Source: Ailanthus altissimus
Taxonomy: Eukaryota; Streptophyta; Magnoliopsida; Sapindales; Simaroubaceae
Length of the DNA stretch: 64,000 nt
NCBI GenBank assembly: GCA_946807835.1
Contig: OX327699.1
Coordinates: 5,449,001 to 5,513,000, forward strand
Direction of reading: 5' to 3'
In this document: one piece after another, positions 25,024 through 35,769 of the stretch
Layout: each line of letters starts with the position of its first letter
Numbering within the stretch: the first letter of the stretch is position 1
Program-made: the position numbers and the translations under genes
The notes under the pieces: model-generated
The model's input: the letters and a program-made list of their open reading frames with translations, nothing else
Database searches by the model: none
What the model was told of the DNA's origin: nothing

Positions 25024-25317
25024 TAAAGCACGTTAGGAGGCTCGGCCTTCCATAAAAATAAAAAGCGAAAATAAAAAAATAGAATAATAAATAAAGTAAA
25101 GCACGTTAGGAGGCTCGGCCTTTCATGAAAATAAAAAGCGAATAATAAATAAAGAGTAGGAGGCTCATCCTTTCATGAAAATAAAAGGCAAAAATAATAA
25201 ATAAACTAAAACAAGTTAGGAGGCTGAGCCTTCCATGAAAATATATTTAACGAAAATAAAAAGCAAATAATAAATAAAGTAAAGCACGTTAGGAGGCTTA
25301 GCCTTCCATGAAAATAA
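25024..25317. repeat. Leader tandem repeats with AGGCTCGGCCT hairpin cores
   Basis: Five units of about 55-75 bp follow TAAAGCACGTTAGGAGGCTC, then GGCCTTYCATGAAAATAAAA, then GCRAAAATAATAAATAAAG. The GAGGCT..AGCCTTCC core can fold into a short stem on either strand. The array lies between the primer binding site and gag, where retroelement packaging and dimerisation signals sit. That function is speculative. Confidence 0.8.
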
Positions 25318-25361
25318 AATAAACAAACAAACAACAATAAAATAAAATATAAATTTTACCT

Positions 25362-25378
25362 CCCCGGCAACGGCGCCA
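25362..25378 (-). other. Primer binding site matching plant tRNA-Asp
   Basis: TGGCGCCGTTGCCGGGG on the minus strand is exactly complementary to the 3' end CCCCGGCAACGGCGCCA of plant tRNA-Asp(GUC). This is the primer known for Athila-type elements. It fixes the orientation and the 5' LTR edge. Confidence 0.9.
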
Positions 25379-25384
25379 AAAACT

Positions 25385-26808
25385 TGACACGTCCAGAATA
25401 TAAGAGTTATTCCCAAGTGCAGGATTGTCGAAGTAATAAATAACCCGATGAGAACGGGGTCGATCTATAGGGAAGTAGAATTAAAATTACAAATTATAAA
25501 CACTTTAAAGATAATTAATGCAGTATAAGATGTTTGCAAATATTATTTCAATTAACCAATTCAAATAAAAAGCTAAGGTTAGGGAGATTCACTCTTGGCA
25601 TAAGAAGTAAGAATATATTTAACTTTTTTTTTTATAACTCAATTGGAATCCTCACACAAAGGAGGTTCTAACCGGAAAATATAGCAATTAAAGTTCATCA
25701 TCATTTATATATTGATTAGTATTTATTTCTTTCAATTATTATACACTAAATCTTATAAATGGGTTCAAGTATTTATTATGCCAATCTTTATATTTGTCTA
25801 CAATAAATCAAGACTCCCACTTTACAAGAAATGTTATATACACCAAATCTTGTAAATGGTTTCAAGAATTTATTGTGCCAAGTATTAAGTTTGTCAATAA
25901 TAAATCAAGAATCACCACTTTAGAAGAAAGGGTATTAATGTTACAAACAAAATAAATACATCATATATAAATTTGCATAACTTAAAAATGAAGCATTAAA
26001 TTCATGAATAAATATTAAACATATCTTATTATCTTGTCAAGAGTTTTACCCTTTCACCTTAGCTTAAATAAAATTATTTGGACATAATAAAACTAAAGAA
26101 AAAGAAAAGAAATGGAAGAAGAAATAACATGATTTAATAGTAAACAAGAGAAATAAATTTACAAAGAAATGGATACAAAGAACAAGTATTTTGAACTAAA
26201 TTCTAACTTTATAATTACCTCCTTTAGGCATAAACAAGCCACCTATTTATAGAAAAACATGGATAAATTGAGACAAATTTGGAGGGAACCACTTGGTTGA
26301 TGAAAGTCAAGAATGGTGGCAAAATAATTTGCATTGATTATCATTATGGCACCCACTTGATTATCCAATTTGAAATTGATGTGATCCGAATTAGCTGTTA
26401 CTCAAAACATCAAAGTTATAGATAAATCTCTTATCTTTTCAAATTGAGTGATCTCATACGTATTTCTATAGTTATGGGCCAAATACTGATGACTGTTCAA
26501 ACTGGGCCTGTACTGCAGATCAGTTCTGTTCTAGGCCCTTTATGACCCTCTAAAAACTCGAATTTCAATTTTTTTGTGAAATACAATATATTAGTCCATT
26601 GAGTCAGCTCTTCACAGGATTAAGAATCACCTCAATTGGATTTTTAGGTAGAAAGTTATGTCCATTTTACTGAACCTGCCATAAAATAGTTAAAAGATAA
26701 TTAAGTACAATATTGTAAACATACTTAAGTTAAGAAAATTAAATACACTAGTAATACAAAACAATAATGTAAAACTCTTATTAAATGTGTAATTTCAAGT
26801 GTTTATCA
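25385..26808 (-). repeat. 5' LTR of the Athila-like element (1,424 bp)
   Basis: On the minus strand it runs TGATAAACACTTGAAATT to GACGTGTCA, that is TG...CA, and ends 6 bp before the primer binding site. A TATA box TATAAATAG lies near 26240. Next to it on the right, copia LTR sequence starts abruptly at 26809. Confidence 0.8.
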
Positions 26809-27483
26809 ATAGACAAGTTACTGTGCATAATTGTAGCAACGATTAAGTCACTGTAGCAGTATTATAATAATGGCTATTTTTCACTCCTTATAAATACCTC
26901 ACTTATTTGAAGTTCAACAAGAAGAAAAGAAGGGATGAAAAATATCATATATCAGAATTGAGAGCTTTATTGTTCTACTCCTTTATATTTACTTATTTGA
27001 GAGATTAAATTTTTTTATTTATCTATTCTTATATTGATTTTATTCAAGAGTTTGTGGAAAACACTTTGAGTAAGAAAGTGTTTACTCTTTTGTTGTAAGT
27101 TAAGTGTTTTTGAAAAACACTTTGAAAGGAGAATTGTTACTCTTTTATTATGAGGGTTTAATTAGTATCTCGGAAACTAATTTATTGTAAAGGTTTCTTA
27201 AACACCTTGGAAGTCAAGTGTATTAATTCTTAACCTTAGTTTAAGGCAAACTAATGGAATCCTCAAGGCGAGTTGCTTGAGGCATGGACGTAGGCTGTGT
27301 GGAGTACCGAACCATGTAAACATTCGGGTGTCATTCTCTCTATCCTTTACTCTTTTATTTATTGTAATTCTTTGTGATTGAATTTGCTTACATTTTAATA
27401 ATTACATAAATTGTTCATATTTGTGCATAATTTTTAAATACTCAATTCACCTCCACTTTTGAATTGCCTATCTAGAATTTTCA
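26809..27483 (+). repeat. Truncated 5' LTR of the non-autonomous copia element
   Basis: Corresponds to the last ~670 bp of the 3' LTR. It begins ATAGACAAGTTACTGTGC (3' LTR: CTAGTCATGTTACTGTGT) and ends AATTTTCA next to the primer binding site. The missing part was not found elsewhere in the window. Confidence 0.8.
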
Positions 27484-27726
27484 TTTGGTATCAAAGCCTT
27501 GTTCTCTAGAAAATGACTTAATCATCTTAGAGTGATCCTTGACAACCTTTAGAGAACCTAACATATATGAGGGTAAATTTACCACTAGACCTTTATTTTT
27601 TAATGGATTCAATTATAGTTCTTGAAAAATTAAGATGATGACTTATTTACAAGCTTTTAATTATAATATTTAGATTATTGTTCAAAATAGTCATTGTGTG
27701 CCTATGAAAAAGAATTAAAAAAGGAA

Positions 27727-28620
27727 AGGTTATTCCTAAATTCGAAGAGGAATGGAATAAAGAGGATTTTAAAAATGCTTCTTTAAATGCAAAAGCCATG
27801 AACTATTTATTGTGTGCATTAGATAAAAATGTGGTCAATAAAATTTGTAATTATAATTCCGCATATGTAGTTTGGCATGCATTAGAAGTACTATATACGA
27901 AACGTGCAATTAAGAAAAAGAAAAGGAAGGCATCAACATGGGATGATGAAAAAAAAGAAGAATGTGGGACTTCAAATCTTGCACTCATAGCCATAGGAGA
28001 TGATGAATTTGAAAATCTTATTGAGGTATTATAATTCCTCTTATGATAAATTGTATTATACTTTTCAAGAAATGTATGATGCCATGACTAAGCTTGCATC
28101 TAAAAATACATTACTTAGGAAGAAATTTTTTGATCTTTCAAATAAAATTGAAGAACTTAAAAAAGAAAATGATGTGTTAAAAAGTGAAAATCTTTGCTTA
28201 GAAGAAAATGTCATTTCTTTTATAAAGAAAAAAATCTTGAAAATAAACTAAAAGTATCTAAAGCATGTATTCAAAAGTTAAATGAGAACCCCAAAATTAA
28301 TGAGATAATTTTAAAAAATGAAGCCATTAAAAATAAACTCATTGATTTAAAAGAAATTGTCTTAAAATTCACAAATTGACAAAAGAATTTTGAAAATTAC
28401 TTTGTTTTAAAAAATATGTGTTTGACAAGGGAGGTATAGGATATAAATCATTTCTAAAGAAAAAATAATTATAATATTATTATGTAAAATCAAGTTTTAA
28501 AATTGAACCTAACTCAATTTGTCATTATTGCAATAAAAATGGTCATAAAGTTTATACTTGTTATTTCATGAAATTTTGAGTAAAATAAATTTGGGTTCCA
28601 AAAAGAATCATTTCTAACAT
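27727..28620 (+). pseudogene. Copia gag remnant with coiled coil and zinc knuckle
   Basis: The N-terminal part (to the stop at 28034) reads FEEEWNKEDFKNASLNAKAM and AYVVWHALEVLYTK, the usual copia gag pattern. A second frame (28000-28251) and a third (to 28379) give a Lys/Glu-rich coiled coil. Near 28519-28560 is a CCHC knuckle CHYCNKNGHKVYTC, followed by WVPK. At least two frameshifts are needed. Pol is absent: the sequence from 28680 to 29470 has no readable domains. Confidence 0.75.
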
Positions 28621-29471
28621 TCAAGAACCTAAGGAATGTTGGGTACCGAAATGTGCAATTTTAATTATTTTTCTAGGTACATAAAAAAAGAGATGATTTG
28701 AATTAGTAATAATTTTTGCCCTGTTAATAGAATTACATTTGATGGTAAGTTGATATTGTGTGAAAATTTTTTTTTCTTTGATGTTACACTATGAATAATT
28801 ATAAATTATTTTGATATCTTTAATTTCATTGATGACTTATAATTCATTAGAATTTTTAATATATATTTGGTTGTTATAAGAGGAATTATATGATTTTCTA
28901 ATCAGTTTGGGTATATCATTATTTTTTTTTTTAATTTTCTAAGGGGAAGATTTGTATATGTTATATTTATGGGGAACAATGTATTAAAAATATATAGTTT
29001 GTGAATAATATTACTTGAACCTAGAACTTGTGAATAAATTCTTCATAGCTTGAATTTCTCCTTATGAATAAGTTTTCGGTGATTTGTTCTATTAAAAATA
29101 ATAGATAAATTTTGATGAAATAGTTTCCCCTTGTGAAAAATTATTTTTCACAAGGGGAGAAATGTATTTTGATTTGATTAATATTTCTATGATGATTATG
29201 ATTAAGTCACATATAATTGAGTCACATGCCTATTAAAATATTTTGATGATTTTATAAGTTATTATGCATATTGGGAAAATGTTTTTAAAGGGGTAAATAT
29301 TACATGAGCATTGAATTTTTTATAAATATCCCAATATTTTTTTAGCCTTTTGATGATGTCAAAAAGGGGAGAATTTTGATGTTAAATTATGTTATAAAGG
29401 TTTTTTTGTAAAATCTCCACTAAAGTCATCAAAATATATGAGGCATTTATCATCATTAAAAAGAGAGAGAT

Positions 29472-30544
29472 TGCTAACTTTCTAGTTATACATATTAATG
29501 TTTTGATGATAACAAATCTCATATTTAGGTATTGAAAGAATTATATGCATGAGTGAGATCAAATAGGAGAAAAAAAATAGAATGGCAAATTCAGAATTAT
29601 ATTGGCACTGTATGAAATAAAAAATATATACAAACATGATGATAAGAGAAGGATAATTATGTTAGCTTTCCAAAGAATTTTACGGAAGTAAATTTGAAAT
29701 TGTTTACGAAAAGTTTTGGTCAAATAATTTAAGTATCTGAAGATGGACCAAAGTGTAAAGTTTTGAAAATTTTAAAAAATGGACTAAAATGTAAAAGATT
29801 AAAACCTTGAGAATATCATTGTATTGACACTGTAGCAACGGTAATGACACTATAACAATGGGCGAATTACTGTATACTAGTCATGTTACTGTGTATAATT
29901 GTAGCATCGGTTAAGTTACTATAGTAGCACTATAGCAATGACTATTTTTCACTTCTTATAAATACCTCACTCATTTAAAGCTCAACAAGAATAGAAGAAG
30001 GGAAGAAAAATATTACATATCAGAATTGAGAGCTTCATTGATCTATACCTTTATATTTACTCATTTGAGAGATTAAATTTTTTATTTATCAATTCTTGTA
30101 TTGATTTTATTCAAGTGTTTGTGAGAAACACTTTAAAAAGAAAGCAATTACTCTTTTGTTATAAGTAAAGTGTTTATGAGAAACGCTTTGAGAGAAGAGT
30201 TGTAACTCTTTTATTGTGAGTGTTTAATTAGTGCCTCAGAAACTAATTTGTTGTAAAGGTTTCTTAACACCTTAGAAGTTAAGTGTATTGAGTCTTCGTT
30301 TAAGGCAAGTTAGTAGAATCCTCAAGGCGAATTACTTGGGGTGTGTTTATAGGTCGTGTGGAGTGCTGAACCACGTAAATATTTGGGTGCTATTCTCTCT
30401 ATCCTTTGCTCTTTTATTTATTATAATGATTTGTTATTGAATTTGCTTACATTTTAAAAATTACATAAATTGTTCATATTGTTACATTAATTTTTTAAAT
30501 ACCCAATTCACATTCACTCTTGGATTATCTATCTAGAATTTTCA
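29472..30544 (+). repeat. 3' LTR of the non-autonomous copia element (1,073 bp)
   Basis: Starts TGCTAACTTTC after a purine tract and ends AATTTTCA. Upstream of its TATA box (near 29958) lie repeated CTGTAGCA/CTATAGCA motifs. Confidence 0.8.
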
Positions 30545-31207
30545 CATATCAACCTAACGATTGGTGAATTGGGTGTTTGGAATCTCAATTTTCTCCAACT
30601 TTAGAGTACCTCTTCATTTTTCTGATGCAATACGCAATTTTTCCGTCATGTGATAGTCTGCATTCTTTTCATATTTATAGGGCACCAACTTCTTATGTAC
30701 TTTCAAAACCTACACAAAATTTTGGATTTATTAATCAATAATAGAAAAAACAACAAAATTTATAGAAAAATTATATATATATATGTTTCGTTGAATATAA
30801 AAACATATTCCAACACCATGGAATAGAACGTTTGCGATGTCTTCGTATAATTTAATGCCCGTACCAGACTAATTTAGAAGATGCGAAAAAGGGTCACCAT
30901 CCTTGCTCGCAAACACCTCCCCACATCTTGGGATCGCCTCATAGATCCACACTTGAGAACAAATAACAACATTATTCTGTTATCGTATTTAATGCAAATT
31001 GAAAATTATAAATTTTTTGCATCTTAATATGATAATAAATCGATAATGAATTGAAAAAAAAAAGAATTATTCACCAAGAATGCCTGACTAAATATGTATA
31101 GGTTGTATGCTTCCCTATCCGGAGTGCCCCATTTTCTAACCTTCATTAATTTTTTTAATCGGGGTTATGCTTAAGCTATAATGGAACATAGTTCATGCAA
31201 TCATGCC

Positions 31208-31713
31208 CTAAAGATAGGCATTAAACTCATCCACATCATCTACGAGGTGAAGAACAAAATATTGGACTGCTCTACAAAGATCACGTGGCATCAATAATTT
31301 ATAAAATACATAAAATAGACACATTTTCACTGCATCTATATCATTATAAAATGTAACGCTGTTGAACCACGAATCTAAATTTTTATAGGTCAACTCATTT
31401 CTACCATTAAAGCATTTATGCTAAAATCTACCATCCAACCCTTTTACTGAGGGATAATCCCATATTCTCAAATCGGTAATCAAATAAAACTTTAGACTAA
31501 AGAATCTAATACGCTTGCTGCCTCTTCATGTAATTTTTTGGTATGTACGCGTTTTAATAAAATCTCGTATACTAAAAGAACTGATAATGCAATATTCTGT
31601 ACATCCAAAACATGCCCAAAAAATATGGTTCTAAATATTTTGATCTGCCTTGAAATCAATTTGACTTTTATTCTTTTGATAGCCCATAATTTCGAGTAAG
31701 TAACTATAGTCAA
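31208..31713 (-). pseudogene. DUF1985/Ulp1-family gene remnant carried by MULE-1
   Basis: Two frames on the minus strand, 31713-31492 (IKIFRTIFFGHVLDVQNIA and SVLLVYEILLKRV) and 31393-31208 (VTFYNDIDAVKMCLFYVFYK, LHLVDDVDEFNAYL), resemble the start and end of the DUF1985 region. In plants this region precedes an Ulp1-type SUMO protease domain in genes carried by Mutator-like elements. The protease domain itself was not found; downstream sequence (31207-30545) is degenerate. It lies just inside the right MULE end. Family assignment is from pattern memory. Confidence 0.5.
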
Positions 31714-32401
31714 TCGGTAGAATTCATTTTCGACAATTATATATTCCTTTGAGACATTCTTTTTTCTGAAAAAATAACAATTATTAGTATATAACCAATT
31801 ATTAGATAATTTAAATAATTACTAAAAATAAAAACAATTATTAGTAACAAAATTATTAAAACTTTTTCAACCAACAAAAAAACAATATAATAAAGATAAA
31901 AAATTAAAATAATGACTAAAATTAAATAATTTAGTCACAATTTTAAAATATTTAATTAAAAATTAAATATAAAAAATTTTGAAAAAAATTGCCACATGGC
32001 GCCAAGTAGTAGGCGTGACGTGCGTATAGTGTCACGGGCTTGCCTGGAAAATGGTTGAAATCCTCCATTTTTAGCTATTTTTTGGCTTTTTTCGATTACT
32101 TATACTCATTTTCAACCTATTTTACACTTTATTAACACTACATCTATACATTTTTAATAATTAGATACAAAAATAACTCAAAAATACATTAAAACTAAAT
32201 TTAGAATAAAAACTCTAATTTTCGTCCATTTTTAATTTTTCAACTCCACAATTGATTATTTTAGTTCAAAATTTCAAAATATGCTAAAGCTTGCAGCCGA
32301 TCTACAAGTCCTGGAGCATTTTGGGGCAAAAATGAATATTGGCTGAGAGAGAAAGAGGGGTGTATGGCCAACCGGTGTTTTTATGTTGCAAGGGGTAAAA
32401 T

Positions 32402-33239
32402 AAAAAAAAATGTATATTTGGTTAATATAATTTAAAATCGTTGACTAGGTTAAATTAAATTATATTTTTTTTGGTCAAAAAGAAGAATATTTACATGAAA
32501 ATAAAAACCATTGTTAAATTAAATTATATATATGTTTTAGTCAAAAAGGAGAATATTTTGCATGAACATAAAAACAATTGATTAAGAAAACAATATTTTC
32601 ATAGGCCATTAAATAATATATGTTAAATAATTGTGATATGGAGTAATCGTGTTTTATGGATACCTAAACAATATTCAATTCTCCATTTGAAATAATTTTT
32701 TAAGATTAAGAATTTTTATGATATTATCATGTTATGCCATAAATGACGAGTGAGTTTGAATTATTAATAAATATTTTCTTCTCAATTAGAGGTAGAATTA
32801 GAATTCAAGGTGAGAAGAGACCATATGCTAAAATTAAAATTTATCTTGAATTATAATTTTATTATATGAAAATACTAATATTAAACCTGAAATTTTGTAG
32901 TCAAATTATAAAAATGTCTATTTTAAAAAGTATAAATTTTAAAAATTTATTATTAAATTAAAAAAAATGACACTTAAGAGACCATGACTCTTTAGTCCCT
33001 TAAATAATTTTACTACTATTCTCAACTTATTGTAAATTTTTTTATCACCAATTTAAAAGGTCTTATTTATTTTTAAATTTGAAATATAATAATGTGTATT
33101 TTTACACTGATAATTTTATTATTTTTATTTTTAATTATTTAAAAAAAAATTCAAATAAAAATATTTTTAATAAATTTTTTTAATTTTTTGAAGGACAATT
33201 TTTCTCACCTTATTTATGATGCAAACAACTTAAAATGTC
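32402..33239. other. AT-rich spacer
   Basis: AT-rich DNA right of the MULE-1 end with no coding or repeat signal that I recognise. Confidence 0.5.
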
Positions 33240-33760
33240 ACCTTAACTAACTCGGCCGAGTCGCAACCTCAGTTTTCACGGGTTCAGAAAGTCAGAAAAC
33301 CGCATATGGTACATTCGATTCTCCGCATGGGCCCACTCCCAATAACCCGAAAAAAGCCCAACGGTCAATGCCTGCGCGAAAAGAATCGAACCACCGCCCC
33401 ATCGACACGTCATAGAATTCAATGGTTGGGAATTCATGGGAGAAAATATCTGGTTGTCGAAACACCATTCCAGATATTTTGCTTTAAAAAAAAAGAAAAT
33501 TCAAAACCCTAAGAGAGAGAGATGTGACGTGTGTGATGTAGCCAATAGCAAGAGAGCTATAGATGTATACAAGCCTTAGATCTCGGCGAACACACACGTG
33601 GCACAACGCTGTGATAGGAATATATCTTCTCTGATCTTCATCTCTAGCCCACTTGCTTCCCCTTGATTTGCTCTGGGCTGTGGGCCATGGATGTATTAAT
33701 GGATGGCCATGTTAAACCTCATACCATGGAACAGATTGCGTGGCGTCTTTTGATTTGTCA
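33240..33760. promoter_or_regulatory. Promoter-like unique region with paired Evening Elements and a G-box
   Basis: This stretch is richer in G+C than its surroundings and shows no transposon signature. It holds AAAATATCTGG at 33443-33453 and CCAGATATTTT at 33470-33480, a perfect 11-bp inverted repeat of Evening Elements with a 16-nt gap. CACACACGTGGCAC (G-box, near 33588-33601) and GTGACGTGTG follow, plus a GATAGGAATATATCT stretch. A 40-codon ORF from ATG 33688 and one at 33306-33512 resemble no known protein. It may be a promoter whose gene has been lost, or of a gene with unrecognised exons. Confidence 0.4.
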
Positions 33761-35240
33761 TTTAATATCTTATTTGACTCTTGAGCCTTGTGAAAGCATA
33801 CCCTTATTTTTATTTTTATTTTGCTTTAAATAAAGCTTCTTCTGCTTTCCTAGTTTCTAATCATGGTTACTTTTAATAATTCTTTTTTCCATTTTATTTC
33901 GTAATTGTATTTAAATAATTTTCACTTCACAATTATTGAACATCTGCATATTGAAATTCATTGAATGATTTTAATTGGTTTTTATCTTATATAAGAATGT
34001 TGGCATTCTTAACCAAATTACCGAAGTTACTCTTAAGTTTTAGCTCCAACGTAGTGTTCATTCAAGATAATTTTATTAAGATATTTTCAATTTTTAATTA
34101 AAGTAAAAATTAAATTTTATTTATATATTTTTGTATTTTTTTCTTTAAATATCACATAATAAATCTACTAATGTATTTGGGATCAGAAAATTAAAGCCGT
34201 CGACTGAATTAAATTTATTGTGACACAACTCAAAATTTTGTGTTTAAAAAAATCAAACCTCCTTCACAAATATTTGAATATAAAGTTAAGTATTTCATTA
34301 ATTTCATATAATCAAACTTTAAATTTTATCATATTGTTAAAACTTTACTAGTTGAACTAATTAATCCCATTAATTTATAAAATTTTTAAAAAATTAAATT
34401 TTCTTGATAAATTCAAGAAAAAAGTTGCATTATTTTTTAAATTTTTTTTAAAAAAAAATTCTTTATAAAAATTATCTTTCAATACTTAATTAATCAAAAT
34501 TTGAAATCAATTTTCTTCTTTTTATCTCTCTAATTAGTAGAAGAAAAACAAAATCATAAAAAGGAGGATTGGGGTTAATTAATCTCCATTGAGAGCTCAT
34601 GATTCTTCATACAAAAATCTAGATAGACAATAACCCGTTGACAAGAAATTTAAAAATAATTGAGGTGAATGTCGGTTAACCACTAATAACAGATATTACT
34701 AGAAAAATCAAGTGGTCTCCACGTCGGTTCAATTACAAATTGCTAAAAAACTTGAGGTGAAAGTAACAAATGCCAAATCACAAATGAAAATCTGAAAACG
34801 ACATACGCAAAATCACCGAGAGAAAAATAAAAAGGAGAGAGAGAGAAAGGGCAAATATGCTTGTATTTATTGTACACGTGGTGTAAAAACCTTTTGTTTG
34901 TCGGGCCCTGATATGATCGTTGTCCGAAAGACTCACTACTGATAAAGATTGGACGGTTGGAGATGACGATGATAATTGATAACTGCCGTCGTGTCCCATT
35001 AAACTTCTGTTAGTATCTAAAATGAATCATTTTTCATTACTTACTTCTATTGCCGGGGAATTTAGGTGACATTTGCGTTACATGCAAAGGCCTATTTGAG
35101 TATTAGGGTCCAGTATTTTTTTTAAGGAGTTGCCAAATGCTAAGATGAACTCTAGGCCATTCTAATAAGATCGGTGTTAGACCGGGAACGTGTGCGTCTG
35201 TAACCCAACTCATAAGTCTATTAGGTGGGACTTATGCATA
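33761..35240. other. Intergenic DNA; unique patch at 34780-35050
   Basis: Mostly AT-rich. 34780-35050 is of more even composition, with a G-box at 34875-34880 and GATTGGACGGTTGG near 34946. The minus ORF 34999-34778 (Ser/Leu-rich) has no recognisable match. No gene call is justified. Confidence 0.4.
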
Positions 35241-35247
35241 GGTCTAA

Positions 35248-35491
35248 AAATTATGGGTTTTATTGATTCAATAATTTTAATCTTAAGGTGAATTATTATT
35301 TTTGTAAAGAAAAATTAAAGAGAATTTAAAAATTTAAGAGTGAAAGAGATGTCGGTAAAATGAGTTGTCTATTTTGATTTAGTCTTAATGGACCATTTAG
35401 CCCATTATTTGAGTTATATTTACAATTTTACCCTTAATAAGTTTTATACAAATGAGCTTCCTAAATTACCCTTTAGGTAAATTTATGTCTC
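35248..35491 (+). repeat. Dispersed repeat, copy 1 (copy 2 at 59599-59899)
   Basis: Shares with 59599-59899, in the same orientation, GATTTAGTCTTAA, TTGAGTTAYATTTAYAATTTT, TTCCTAAATTACCYTTTAGG and flanking blocks. Copy 2 carries an extra internal ~50 bp direct repeat. The pair could be fragments of the two LTRs of the Tat-like element dismembered between them, or an unrelated dispersed repeat. Confidence 0.6.
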
Positions 35492-35769
35492 TTACACTTA
35501 TTCCCATTTTTTTGAAATATCACTTATCTCCCTTTTTAGATAGTCTATTTCACAATATTATTTTGTGAAATAGACTTAGTATAATAATTTGGAGTTCTAG
35601 TGTTACAATTTTACTTTTTGGAGTGTGTCTTGGTTTGACTAATTGTTTGTCTTTCTCGATTTGTTCTTCTCTGTTCTCGCAGTGTTACATTCTTGGCAAC
35701 TAGTTGATGGCGTTTTATCTTGCATCACAATTCGTTTCTTATCCAACTTATTGTTGATAAAATAATGCT

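Larger units (their letters stand above)
18651..26808 (-). mobile_element. Athila-like Ty3/gypsy retrotransposon, minus orientation, 3' LTR of its own not found
   Basis: Order on the minus strand: 5' LTR (26808-25385), primer binding site (25378-25362), repeated leader, gag, protease, RT-RNase H, integrase, and a short post-integrase region with two unassigned ORFs. RT sequence such as VGIIYPISDSEWVS and VVPKKSGITV is typical of the Athila lineage. Its right LTR touches the broken 5' LTR of a copia element at 26809. On the left it touches an LTR of another family at 18650. It is inactive because of many stops. Confidence 0.8.
26809..30544 (+). mobile_element. Non-autonomous copia retrotransposon, 5' LTR truncated
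   Basis: A truncated 5' LTR (26809-27483) and a 3' LTR (29472-30544) flank about 1.99 kb of internal DNA. The two LTRs are similar along their length, including CCTTATAAATACCTCAC (TATA) and ACATAAATTGTTCATATT, and both end CTAGAATTTTCA. The primer binding site TGGTATCAAAGCC (27486-27498) fits initiator tRNA-Met. PPT-like purines AAAAAGAGAGAGAT precede TGCTAAC at 29472. The internal region codes only for gag remnants; no protease, integrase or RT was found. The first ~400 bp of the 5' LTR is missing where the Athila-like LTR abuts. Confidence 0.85.
14600..32401 (+). mobile_element. Mutator-like element MULE-1, split by nested retrotransposons (proposed extent)
   Basis: The left end (14600-15060) and the right end (32401-31990, reverse-complemented) are related: both start ATTTTACCCCTT, share an AAATCGGCT / GATCGGCT block, and then a long AT-rich block around TTTAGTGTTAA...AATAGG...AGTAA. 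Each reaches a CpG-rich patch (15053-15121 and 31986-32041). Between them lie a MuDR-type transposase pseudogene (15598-17180) and, in opposite orientation, a DUF1985-like pseudogene (31208-31713). That pairing is known for MULEs that captured Ulp1-family genes. The middle (17.2-30.5 kb) is younger nested LTR DNA. No 9-11 bp target duplication was recognised, so two separate related MULEs remain possible. Confidence 0.55.

Noticed and set aside
25362..25378. A tRNA-Asp gene
   Set aside because: Only the 17 nt complementary to the tRNA 3' end are present; this is a retrotransposon primer binding site.
33306..33512. 68-aa plus-strand ORF in the promoter-like region
   Set aside because: Arg/Lys-rich reading of unique non-coding-looking DNA with Evening Elements inside the frame; no known match.
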